Source: CAYMLQ01 sp964390795
Lineage (GTDB): Bacteria > Verrucomicrobiota > Kiritimatiellia > RFP12 > UBA1067
DNA length: 13,626 bases
Direction: 5' to 3'
Assembly: GCA_964390795.1 (NCBI GenBank)
Contig: CAYMLQ010000130.1
Location: forward strand, 1-13,626
Every line of letters starts with the position of its first letter. The first letter of the stretch is position 1. A program made the position numbers and the translations under genes. The notes under the pieces are model-generated. The model saw only the letters and a list, made by a program, of their open reading frames with translations. It was not told where the DNA came from and searched no databases. This document shows, piece by piece, positions 1 to 7,213 of this stretch.

Positions 1-741
1 AACTACCGCCGCATCCCCGCCGTCACGCTCGCCAAGCAGCTCATCGACGAGGGCCGCCTCGGCAAGATCTTTCACTACCGCGCGAAATTCCTTCAGGATT
101 GGACGATCTCCAAAGACCTGCCTCAGGGCGGCGACGGCTTGTGGCGGCTCGACGCGAAAGTCGCGGGCAGCGGCGTCACGGGCGACCTGCTCGCGCACTG
201 CATCGACACCGCGCTCTGGCTCAACGGCGGCATCTCGTCGGTCAGCGCGATGACCGAGACCTTCATCAAGGAGCGCAAGCACCAGCTGACCGGAAAAATC
301 GAAAAGGTGAACATCGACGACGCCTGCGCCTTCCTCGCCCGGTTCGATAACGGGTCGCTGGCGACCTTCGAGTCCACGCGCTATGCGCGCGGCCACAAGG
401 CTCTTTACACGTTCGAGATCAACGGTGAACACGCCTCGATCGCCTGGGATCTGCACGACCTGCACCGGCTCCAGTACTTTGACCACCGCGACGAGAGCAA
501 ATTGCGTGGCTGGCGCTCGATCCACATCACCGACGGCGACCACCCGTACATGAAGAACTGGTGGGTGCCCGGGCTGGCGATCGGGTACGAGCACAGCTTC
601 ATCCACCAGATCGCGGACTTCATCAAGGGGCTTGAGACGGGCAAGCCCGCCGGGCCGACCTTCCGCGACGCGCTCGAGACCACCAAGGTCTGCGATGCGG
701 TGCTCGCCTCCGCAGCCAGCGGTGCCTGGGTCAAGATCTAG
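1..741 (+). CDS. Gfo/Idh/MocA-family oxidoreductase, C-terminal part (5' end outside window)
   Basis: The frame is open from base 1 to a TAG stop at 739-741, giving 246 visible residues; the start and the N-terminal Rossmann (NAD(P)-binding) domain lie to the left of the window. The visible part begins with NYRRIPAVTLAKQLIDEGRLG, minus its last residue a typical junction after the Rossmann domain, followed by the alpha/beta substrate domain. The segment GDLLAHCIDTALWL (residues 61-74) matches the family pattern G-D-x-x-x-H-x-I-D, where the His (H66) usually acts in catalysis. Members oxidise or reduce sugars, inositols and related polyols; some are glycosidases. The exact substrate cannot be read from this fragment. 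The gene converges on ftsW with 6 bp between stop codons, so it belongs to a different transcription unit. A TTG at 139 could be mistaken for a start, but the homology clearly extends upstream of it. Confidence 0.9.
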   Translation, partial: NYRRIPAVTLAKQLIDEGRLGKIFHYRAKFLQDWTISKDLPQGGDGLWRLDAKVAGSGVTGDLLAHCIDTALWLNGGISSVSAMTETFIKERKHQLTGKIEKVNIDDACAFLARFDNGSLATFESTRYARGHKALYTFEINGEHASIAWDLHDLHRLQYFDHRDESKLRGWRSIHITDGDHPYMKNWWVPGLAIGYEHSFIHQIADFIKGLETGKPAGPTFRDALETTKVCDAVLASAASGAWVKI

Positions 742-747
742 GCCCGC

Positions 748-1896
748 TCAGATCTGTTTGACGGCGTTGCGCACCACTTGGGTGTGCAACCGCTCGTCAA
801 AGACGTCGATGTGAAGGCCGACATTGATCAGCGTGCCGACCGCGAACAGCGCCGTAATCAGATTTGTGCCTCCGTAGCTGATGAAAGGCAAGGCCAGGCC
901 TTTGGTCGGCAAGCAGCCGGTGACCATGCCGATATTAAAGGCCGCCTGAAACACCAGCAGGAGCGTCATGCCGAACGCCAACAGCCGTCCGAGGCGGTCA
1001 GGCGCGCGTATGCTGATGAGTATCCCGCAGACCAGAAGAACCGCGAAGGCGAGCAGCACGCCGATCGAAAAGAGGAAGCCGAACTCCTCCCCTCCGATCG
1101 CGAAAATAAAATCGGTGTGCGCCTCGGGAAGATAGTTGTATTTCTGGATGCTCTGGTTGAACCCCACGCCCCAAGGGCCGCCGTTCTTGAAGGCGAGAAT
1201 CGCCTGCTGCAAGTGGTAGGCCGCCGAAGAGTCGCTGTCCGATCCCTGTAGCCACGCCCTGATGCGCTCCATGCGGTTGGCATTGGTGGCGATCAGAAGG
1301 ATCAGGGGAGGGAGGCCTGCGCAAGCGATCACGAGCAGATGCCAAATCCGTGAGCCAGTCACGAACATCAGGCTCCCGCCCAGAACAATCACCACCATGG
1401 TCGCGCCAAAGTCCGGCTCCACCGCCAGCAAGGCGGCAAAGACGCCGAGCGCGCCGGCGGGTATCAGCGCGCCCTTGACGAACTGCCTGACGCGCCAGCC
1501 GATGCGGTCCATCCAGACCGACATCACCACCACGATCGCGATCTTGGCGAACTCGCTGGGCTGCATGCGCAGAGGCCCGAGGTTGAGCCACCGGCAGCTA
1601 CCCTTGACCTTGCCGCCGATCACGGGGCAAAAGACCAGCACCAGCGCGATCACCACGCACGCGTAAAAGGCAACCGGCAGCAGCGGGATCTTCTTCCACC
1701 AATGGTAGTCGAAGCGGCAGGAGACAAACGCCACCGCCGCAGCCAAGCCAAGCCACATCAACTGGCGCTTAAAGAAAAAGTGCGGGTCGGCGTATAAGCC
1801 TTGAGCCCGCACTGTGCTGGCCGTCGCCAGCAAGACAATTCCTAAGCCCAGAAGAATGACCACCGTCAACGCAAGAGTCGTCAGGGTCTTCTTCAT
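748..1896 (-). CDS. ftsW: FtsW, septal peptidoglycan glycosyltransferase (SEDS family)
   Basis: 382 residues, a normal length for the family, with about ten hydrophobic segments starting at residues 7-25. FtsW polymerises lipid II into glycan strands at the septum together with its class B PBP partner FtsI, encoded in the same operon. SEDS signatures are present: RWLNLGPLRMQPSEFAK (102-118), EPDFG (160-164), YLPEAHTDFIFA (255-266) and the C-terminal GCLPTKGLALPFISYGG (327-343). D262 in the HTDF motif matches the catalytic Asp (D297 of E. coli FtsW). The residue matching E. coli E289 is Asn here (N254). Assignment to FtsW rather than RodA rests on the dcw location and the PEAHTDF motif. The ATG at 1896 is 13 bp after the LysM gene stop; its ribosome binding site is weak (GGACGG), suggesting translational coupling. 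It is the last gene of this cluster. Confidence 0.95.
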   Translation of the reverse strand: MKKTLTTLALTVVILLGLGIVLLATASTVRAQGLYADPHFFFKRQLMWLGLAAAVAFVSCRFDYHWWKKIPLLPVAFYACVVIALVLVFCPVIGGKVKGSCRWLNLGPLRMQPSEFAKIAIVVVMSVWMDRIGWRVRQFVKGALIPAGALGVFAALLAVEPDFGATMVVIVLGGSLMFVTGSRIWHLLVIACAGLPPLILLIATNANRMERIRAWLQGSDSDSSAAYHLQQAILAFKNGGPWGVGFNQSIQKYNYLPEAHTDFIFAIGGEEFGFLFSIGVLLAFAVLLVCGILISIRAPDRLGRLLAFGMTLLLVFQAAFNIGMVTGCLPTKGLALPFISYGGTNLITALFAVGTLINVGLHIDVFDERLHTQVVRNAVKQI

Positions 1897-1909
1897 AGCG
1901 CCGTCCGGA

Positions 1910-2896
1910 TTACTGCGCGGCGCCCGGGATCTTCAGCACCGTGCCAGCCTTCAACTCGGTGGACGTCAGGTTGTTCAACGCCTTCAGGTCGCTCGGGCTC
2001 ACGCCCCAGCGGATCGCGACGGCGTAAAGATCCTCGCCCTCTTTGACGGTATACGTCTGCGTGTTGCTTTCCGCCGCAGGCGCAGGAACAGCCACGGGCG
2101 CTGATTCGACCGCAGGCGCGGGGGTGGCAGGCGCGGCTTCGGGCGCGGGCACGGGCACGGGCGGCGGCGGCGCGACGACCGGGGCGGACTCGACCGCCTT
2201 GACCGGGGCGACGGACGTTTTCGGCGCGTCGGTCTTGGGCGCCGCAACAGAGGCCTTCTTTGCGGCAGACGCGGAATCAGGGGTCTTCTTTGCGCCGGGG
2301 ACTTTCAGCTTCTGGCCGACCATAAGCTTGTCGTTCTTGAGATTGTTGGCGTCGCGCAGCGCGGCCGTCTTGACGCCGTGCTTCTGAGCGATCACGGAGA
2401 GGGAGTCGCCCCCCTTCACCACGTAGGTCGTCATCGGACCTGAGACTGCGGCAGGCGCAGAGGTCTTGGGCGCAGAGGTCTTGGGCGCGGCCGCTTTCGG
2501 CTTCGTGGTCGGCACGTAACGGGCCTTCGACACGTCCACCTGGCCAGGCAGCTGAATCATCTGGCCGACGCGCAGACGGGTCGGAGCGATGCCGGGGTTG
2601 ACGGCTACCACATCCTGCCAGCGCAGGTTGTATTTGTAAGCAATGCCCGAAATGGTGTCGCCCTTTTGAATCGTATACGGAGTCGTGTTCCGGACAGACG
2701 GCATTTCAACTGGCGCCGTCTCGACATGCGGCACCGTCTCAACCGGTTCAGCAAGAACCTCTCCCATTTCCCCGCCCGGAATCGGCGTCGCTTCCACCTC
2801 CGTCGTCTTCTTCCCAAACATGCCGCATCCCTGCAACAAGATGCAACCCGCCACCAGATTGGCACCTGCCACCATACGAATGACTTGACGATTCAT
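1910..2896 (-). CDS. Triple-LysM lipoprotein in the dcw operon
   Basis: 328 residues. The N-terminus is a lipoprotein signal: basic start, hydrophobic stretch 9-22, and lipobox LLQGC with the acylated Cys at 24. Three LysM domains follow, at about 72-117 (YTIQKGDTISGIAYKYN... VGQMIQLP), 156-200 (TYVVKGGDSLSVIAQKHG... VGQKLKVP) and 280-325 (TYTVKEGEDLYAVAIRWG... AGTVLKIP). They are joined by low-complexity Ala/Pro/Lys linkers (118-155 and 201-279). LysM binds the GlcNAc-containing glycan of peptidoglycan, so this is probably a membrane-anchored wall-binding protein in the periplasm. There is no catalytic domain (no NlpD-type M23, NlpC/P60 or amidase region), so a structural or scaffold role is inferred. 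It starts 39 bp after murD and ends 13 bp before ftsW. AAGGAG lies about 5 bases before the ATG. A link to septal wall synthesis is inferred from context only. Confidence 0.9.
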   Translation of the reverse strand: MNRQVIRMVAGANLVAGCILLQGCGMFGKKTTEVEATPIPGGEMGEVLAEPVETVPHVETAPVEMPSVRNTTPYTIQKGDTISGIAYKYNLRWQDVVAVNPGIAPTRLRVGQMIQLPGQVDVSKARYVPTTKPKAAAPKTSAPKTSAPAAVSGPMTTYVVKGGDSLSVIAQKHGVKTAALRDANNLKNDKLMVGQKLKVPGAKKTPDSASAAKKASVAAPKTDAPKTSVAPVKAVESAPVVAPPPPVPVPAPEAAPATPAPAVESAPVAVPAPAAESNTQTYTVKEGEDLYAVAIRWGVSPSDLKALNNLTSTELKAGTVLKIPGAAQ

Positions 2897-2935
2897 TGTG
2901 TCTCCTTGTCCTTCTATCCCTCAGAAAAGAAACGC

Positions 2936-4282
2936 TCAGAGATCCGCAACCGCGCGAACCCTAGACGTGAAACGTTCTCCTCTTTCCCGATAGCTGTTAA
3001 ATTGATCAAAACTGGCCGTCCCGGGCGACAACAACACTGTCTCGCCCGCTTCTGCATCGCGTACCGCCGCATCGACAGCACATTCGAGAGTGCCGCACTC
3101 CTCACAGGGGACAGCGGAAGACCATGCACGAACCATTTGGCCTGAACAATGTCCAATAAGATATACCTTTTGGGTGGTTTGTGTCAGCAACTCTTTTAGA
3201 GTTTCGAGATCACGTTCTTTCAACAGCCCTCCGGCAATCAACCGGACCGGCTTTTTCACCATGCGCAGGGCTGCCGCAGTGGCCGCCAGGCTGGTGGCCT
3301 TCGAGTCGTCCACGAAGGTGACGCCACGCTTGCTCACCCCCACCCGCTGCACCCGGTGCGCCAAAGGCTCGAATTCGGCGAAGCCGCGCTCAACCTGCGC
3401 CGCGCTCAGCCCCGCATGGAGCAGAGCAGCCGTTGCGGCCGCTGCGGCCAACCCAAGAATCTCATTGTCGAACCACGCCCCCGACAGCCCCACTCTGACG
3501 AGCTGCCCGTCGAGCCGTCCGGTCACCGCGTGCTCGCCATAGCGCCAGTCGCAGCCGGTGTCCTCCCCGAACCTCAGAACCGGCACGCCCTCAGGAATCT
3601 GCCCCTCTTCGTCAAACCCCGCAGGCAGCAGCGCGTAGCCTCCGGCTGTCATGGCCGAAAAAAGTTTGAGCTTGAGCCCCTTGTATTCGGCCATGTCCGC
3701 ATGGCGGTCGAGATGATCGGCCTGCATGTTCAGCAGGATCGCCACGTCCGGGCGGAAAGTCGGCGTGTGCTCCATCTGAAACGAGCTGACCTCTGTAACC
3801 GCCCACGTCAGATTGGGTTTTTCCAGCGCCAGCCGGCTCAGCGGAATGCCGTAGTTGCCCGCCGGCGAGGCCGTAACGCCCGCACGCTGTAGCGTGTCCG
3901 CACAAAATTTAACGACCGAACTCTTTCCCTTGCTGCCGGTCACAGCCAGCACCTTGCCAGGCCAATAGCAACCGCCCAATTCCAGCTCGGAGATCACCGG
4001 AAGGCCGCGGCAGCAACACGCGTCGATCCACGGATGGTTCAGCGCGAACGCGGGGCTCGCCACGCACACGTCGAAGGGTTCCTTCGGCAGGTCGCCCCCC
4101 CCGAAACACAGCCGGCCGCCTGCCTGCCGCACGCGTCCGGCCGCCGCAGCCGACGGTGCCTCGGCACCCTCGTCCGCCACCAGCACGCGCCCGCCGCGAG
4201 CCAGCAGCAGCAGGGCCGCTGCCTCGCCGCTCAGGCCCGCGCCCAGCACCAGCGCGTTGACCCCATCGTAGTTACAGTTCAT
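2936..4282 (-). CDS. murD: MurD, UDP-N-acetylmuramoyl-L-alanine--D-glutamate ligase
   Basis: 448 residues, normal length. This cytoplasmic ATP-dependent ligase adds D-Glu to UDP-MurNAc-L-Ala. Domain 1 has a Rossmann-like start LVLGAGLSGEAAA (11-23). The central ATPase domain has the P-loop TGSKGKSS (115-122), then GNYGIPLS (142-149), EVSSFQME (164-171) and NMQADHLDRH (185-194). The C-terminal domain has FEPLAHRVQRVG (304-315), DDSKATS (325-331) and SPGTASFDQFNSYRERGERF (419-438), all typical of MurD rather than MurC, MurE or MurF. The P-loop Lys at 118 replaces the usual Asn of GSNGKST; the catalytic Lys 120 is intact. The ATG at 4282 lies inside the end of murF (11-bp overlap), so translation is probably coupled and no room is left for mraY. 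Confidence 0.97.
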   Translation of the reverse strand: MNCNYDGVNALVLGAGLSGEAAALLLLARGGRVLVADEGAEAPSAAAAGRVRQAGGRLCFGGGDLPKEPFDVCVASPAFALNHPWIDACCCRGLPVISELELGGCYWPGKVLAVTGSKGKSSVVKFCADTLQRAGVTASPAGNYGIPLSRLALEKPNLTWAVTEVSSFQMEHTPTFRPDVAILLNMQADHLDRHADMAEYKGLKLKLFSAMTAGGYALLPAGFDEEGQIPEGVPVLRFGEDTGCDWRYGEHAVTGRLDGQLVRVGLSGAWFDNEILGLAAAAATAALLHAGLSAAQVERGFAEFEPLAHRVQRVGVSKRGVTFVDDSKATSLAATAAALRMVKKPVRLIAGGLLKERDLETLKELLTQTTQKVYLIGHCSGQMVRAWSSAVPCEECGTLECAVDAAVRDAEAGETVLLSPGTASFDQFNSYRERGERFTSRVRAVADL

Positions 4283-5660
4283 TCAGAATCCGCTCCAGCC
4301 GCATACCTCGCGACCCTTTCAGCAGCACACAGTCGCCCGGCTCCGCAAACGCCTTGACGGCGGGCGCGGCTTCTGCCGCTTGGCCGAAGCACCTCACGCG
4401 CGCCAAAGGGTAACCGCTCTTGACCGCCTCGTCCGCCACATAGCCCTGCATGTCGGGGCCGACCGCAAAGAAGGCGTCCGGCGCCAACTCGGCCACGCAC
4501 CGGCCCACCTGACGATGCAGGGCCTCCGCATGCGCGCCCAGTTCGAGCATGTCGCCGAGAACCAACACCCGCCGACCGGCGCAGGGCAGCTTCACAAACG
4601 TCCGCAGAACAGCCATCATGCTGTTGGGGTTGGCGTTGTAAGCGTCGTTCACGACCGTCACACCGCCGCGCACGGAGACCTCCCAGCGCATGCCCGGCAG
4701 GGTCAGCTGCAGCAGCGCCTGAGCGGCCTCCTGTCCCGGAATTCCGGCCGTGCGCGCCGCCGCGAAAGCCAGCAGCAGATTGGACGCGTTATGCTCGCCC
4801 GGCAGCCCGCTGCGCAGCACCGTCTTCACCCCGGTCGCGCGCTCCGTCACGCACAGCGCGCCGCTCAGCGGATCCAAGAGGTCGCCCGCATAATCCGCGT
4901 CCCGCGACGCCAGCGAGGTCGTCACGACCGGCGCGCGCGACAGCGAGCAGAGCAGGTCGAAGCAGTCCGTCTCGCGGCAGAGCACGGCAAAGCCGTCGCC
5001 GGGCAGCGTACGGAGCAGCTCGCCCTTCTCGCGTGCGATCGCCTCGACCGACCCGAAATGCTCGATGTGCGCGCTGCCGATGCTAGAAATAATGGCTGCC
5101 CGCGGCTGAAGCACCTCGGCCAACCGCGCGATCTCACCGGGATGATTCGTGCCCATTTCAAAGATGCCGAAGTCCGTCTCTGCCGGCATCGCCAGCAGGC
5201 TCAACGGCAACCCGATCTCGTTGTTCAGATTCCCCTGCGTGGCGCATACCGCGCCGCCGGCCGAGAAAAGCGCCGCGGCCATCTCTTTGGTGGTGGTCTT
5301 GCCGGAACTGCCCGTGAGCCCCATCATCAGCGCGGGGCTCCGGCCGCGCCACGCGCGGGCCGCCACACGCAGCGCCAGCCGCGTGTCCGCCACACGGATC
5401 AGCGGCCAGACGGACACATCCTCCGCAGGCTGCCACGCCTCGTCGACCAGCGCCGCAGCCGCGCCCCCGCGCAACGCTTGCCGCACAAAGTCATGCCCGT
5501 CAAAGCGCTCGCCGCGCAGCGCCACATACAGGCAGCCGGGCGTCAGCTTGCGCGTGTCCTGCGTCACACCGCAGACGGTGTCGGGCAAAGCCTGGCCGCA
5601 GCCAGCGACCCACTCCGCGAACGCCCTTGCCTCAAATCTCTGTGCCTGCCCCTTCTCCAT
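4272..5660 (-). CDS. murF: MurF, UDP-MurNAc-tripeptide--D-alanyl-D-alanine ligase
   Basis: 462 residues. It adds D-Ala-D-Ala to UDP-MurNAc-tripeptide, the last cytoplasmic step to the pentapeptide. The N-terminal substrate domain contains VTQDTRKLTPGCLYVALRG (32-50). The ATPase domain has the P-loop GLTGSSGKTTTKE (114-126), TQGNLNNEIGLPLSLL (141-156), FEMGTNHPGEI (167-177) and IGSAHIEHFGS (194-204). The C-terminal domain has VNDAYNANPNSM (337-348), VLGDMLELG (367-375) and LLKGSRGM (446-453), diagnostic of MurF. The start at 5660 is supported by GGAAGGA about 5 bases upstream. That site abuts a 63-bp heptamer repeat that fills almost the whole gap to murE. The 3' end overlaps murD by 11 bp, where most bacteria carry mraY. 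Confidence 0.97.
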   Translation of the reverse strand: MEKGQAQRFEARAFAEWVAGCGQALPDTVCGVTQDTRKLTPGCLYVALRGERFDGHDFVRQALRGGAAAALVDEAWQPAEDVSVWPLIRVADTRLALRVAARAWRGRSPALMMGLTGSSGKTTTKEMAAALFSAGGAVCATQGNLNNEIGLPLSLLAMPAETDFGIFEMGTNHPGEIARLAEVLQPRAAIISSIGSAHIEHFGSVEAIAREKGELLRTLPGDGFAVLCRETDCFDLLCSLSRAPVVTTSLASRDADYAGDLLDPLSGALCVTERATGVKTVLRSGLPGEHNASNLLLAFAAARTAGIPGQEAAQALLQLTLPGMRWEVSVRGGVTVVNDAYNANPNSMMAVLRTFVKLPCAGRRVLVLGDMLELGAHAEALHRQVGRCVAELAPDAFFAVGPDMQGYVADEAVKSGYPLARVRCFGQAAEAAPAVKAFAEPGDCVLLKGSRGMRLERILNEL

Positions 5661-5668
5661 AAGATCCT

Positions 5669-5731
5669 TCCCGACCTCCGACTTCCGACCTCCGACTTCA
5701 AACTCCTAACTCCTAACTCCTAAATCCTAAC
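5669..5731 (-). repeat. Nine tandem heptamers spanning the murE stop and the murE-murF gap
   Basis: Read on the minus strand the block splits exactly into nine 7-base units: GTTAGGA, TTTAGGA, GTTAGGA, GTTAGGA, GTTTGAA, GTCGGAG, GTCGGAA, GTCGGAG, GTCGGGA. The first four form one subfamily and the last four another. The murE stop codon (TAG, 5720-5722) lies in the second unit, so the last residues of MurE are encoded by repeat sequence. The block contains several GGAG cores, which on the mRNA resemble Shine-Dalgarno sites just ahead of murF. The first subfamily recurs upstream of ade at about 11197-11224, so it is probably a dispersed genomic repeat. Confidence 0.9.
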
Positions 5732-7198
5732 TCCCAAATGCGCGGCCTCCTCCAGCACCACCTGGCGGTCATCAAACGAGACCGTGCGGCCCGCCAGCTC
5801 CTGAAACGGCTCGTGTCCCTTGCCCGCCACCAGCACCACGTCCGCCGCGCCCGCCAGCGTCAGCGCGCAGCGGATCGCGGCGCGCCGGTCCGGCTCCACG
5901 GTCATCTCCGTGCCATCAGGAACGCCGGACAGCACCTCGCTGATAATCGCCATCGGCTCTTCGGAGCGGGGATTGTCCGAGGTCACCACCAGATGATCCG
6001 CCAGCAGCGCACACGCGCGACCCATCAGCGGTCGCTTCGTGCGGTCGCGGTCACCGCCGCAGCCGAACACCACGATCACGCGCCCCCGCGTCATCTCGCG
6101 CAGGGTGCCCAGCACGTTGGTCAGCGCGTCGTCCGTGTGCGCATAGTCCACAAACACTGCGGCGGGCAGAGCCACCGGCACACGCTCCAGCCTGCCCCAG
6201 CGCGGCATCACCTCTTGCAGCGTAACCGCGATCGCGTCCAGCGGCACGCCCGCCTCCAGCGCCAGCGCGGCGGCGCACAGCATGTTGGCGATATTGTAGC
6301 GGCCCGCGAGATGCACGCACAGCGGCGTGCGCCGACCGTCCGGCGTGACCAGCACGAACCGGCTGCCGTCTGGCGTGAGCGAAATATCTTCCGCACGCAC
6401 GTCCGACGCCGCGCTAAAACCGCAGGTCACACGTTTCAGCGGCAGGGTCGCCAGATACTCCGCCATGCGCTCGCCAAACCCCGCATCGCGGATGCACACC
6501 GCCGCAGCCCCGGGACGCTCCTGCGCGAGCTGTGCGAAAAGTTTCTGCTTCGCCTCGAAATACCGCTCCATCGTACCGTGGTAGTCGAGGTGGTCCTGCG
6601 AGAGGTTGGTGAACGCCGCAGCCGCGAAACGGACGCAGGCGACACGCTGCTGGTCCAGCGCGTGCGACGAGACCTCCATCACCGCTGAGTCGCAGCCGGC
6701 TCCCAGCATGGCGGCCAGCAACCCCTGTAGCTCGCACGCGTCGGGCGTGGTCCGCGTGGCAGGGATCGACCGGCCCCTGTACTCGACCTGCACGGTGGTC
6801 AGCAGTCCGGGATTCCTGCCTCCCGCGCGCAGCAGCTCGCGCAGCAGCCAGGCGGTCGTGGTCTTGCCGTTGGTGCCGGTAACCCCGAACACGTCCATGG
6901 CTCGGCTCGGCCAGCCGTTGAGCGCGGAGGCCAGCAGCGCCAGTGCGCGGCGAGCGTCCTTGACGAGCACCAGACACTTGGCGCAGTCGCGCAACGTCAC
7001 CTCTGAAACGACGGCGACAGCCCCCTTTGCAAGCGCCGCCGCCGCGTATTTTCCGCCGTCATCGCGATGGCCGCTGATCGCCACAAAGAGATCGCCCGGC
7101 CTGACCCGGCGCGAATCGCACTGCACGCCGCCAAACGCCACTGGCGGCGGTTTATCCTGCAACAGGGGAAGCAGGTCTGGAAGGTCTGCAAACTTCAT
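5720..7198 (-). CDS. murE: MurE, UDP-MurNAc-L-Ala-D-Glu--meso-diaminopimelate ligase
   Basis: 492 residues, normal length. It adds the third stem-peptide residue in the cytoplasm. Motifs in order: CDSRRVRPGDLFVAISG (27-43, UDP-MurNAc site), P-loop VTGTNGKTTTAW (106-117), TRTTPDA (148-154), MEVSSHALDQQR (174-185), TNLSQDHLDYHGTMERYFEAK (197-217 less one end; K217 matches the carbamylated Lys), YAHTDDAL (352-359), FGCGGDRDRTKRPLM (378-392), SDNPRSEEP (407-415) and GKGHE (459-463). The DNPR tetrad (408-411) is the meso-DAP specificity signature; lysine-adding enzymes differ there. The ATG at 7198 has GAGG about 5 bases upstream and follows ftsI by 15 bp. The C-terminal LGVRI and the TAG stop are encoded by the heptamer repeat at 5669-5731. 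Confidence 0.97.
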   Translation of the reverse strand: MKFADLPDLLPLLQDKPPPVAFGGVQCDSRRVRPGDLFVAISGHRDDGGKYAAAALAKGAVAVVSEVTLRDCAKCLVLVKDARRALALLASALNGWPSRAMDVFGVTGTNGKTTTAWLLRELLRAGGRNPGLLTTVQVEYRGRSIPATRTTPDACELQGLLAAMLGAGCDSAVMEVSSHALDQQRVACVRFAAAAFTNLSQDHLDYHGTMERYFEAKQKLFAQLAQERPGAAAVCIRDAGFGERMAEYLATLPLKRVTCGFSAASDVRAEDISLTPDGSRFVLVTPDGRRTPLCVHLAGRYNIANMLCAAALALEAGVPLDAIAVTLQEVMPRWGRLERVPVALPAAVFVDYAHTDDALTNVLGTLREMTRGRVIVVFGCGGDRDRTKRPLMGRACALLADHLVVTSDNPRSEEPMAIISEVLSGVPDGTEMTVEPDRRAAIRCALTLAGAADVVLVAGKGHEPFQELAGRTVSFDDRQVVLEEAAHLGVRI

Positions 7199-7213
7199 AC
7201 GTCCTCTTTCCGC

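Noticed and set aside
734..755. Two AGATCT copies flanking the convergent stop codons as a bidirectional terminator
   Set aside because: The stem is only 6 bp with a 10-base loop and neither side is followed by a T-run, so it does not qualify as an intrinsic terminator.
4380..5723. A 447-codon open frame on the plus strand opposite murF
   Set aside because: It is fully antisense to a gene with every MurF motif, has Arg/His/Gln-rich low-complexity composition and no family resemblance. Long antisense frames are expected at this GC content. The same applies to the plus-strand frames opposite murE and ftsI and to those overlapping ade and apt.
5669..5731. CRISPR-like array
   Set aside because: The units are 7 bases, directly contiguous with no spacers, and no cas genes are present.
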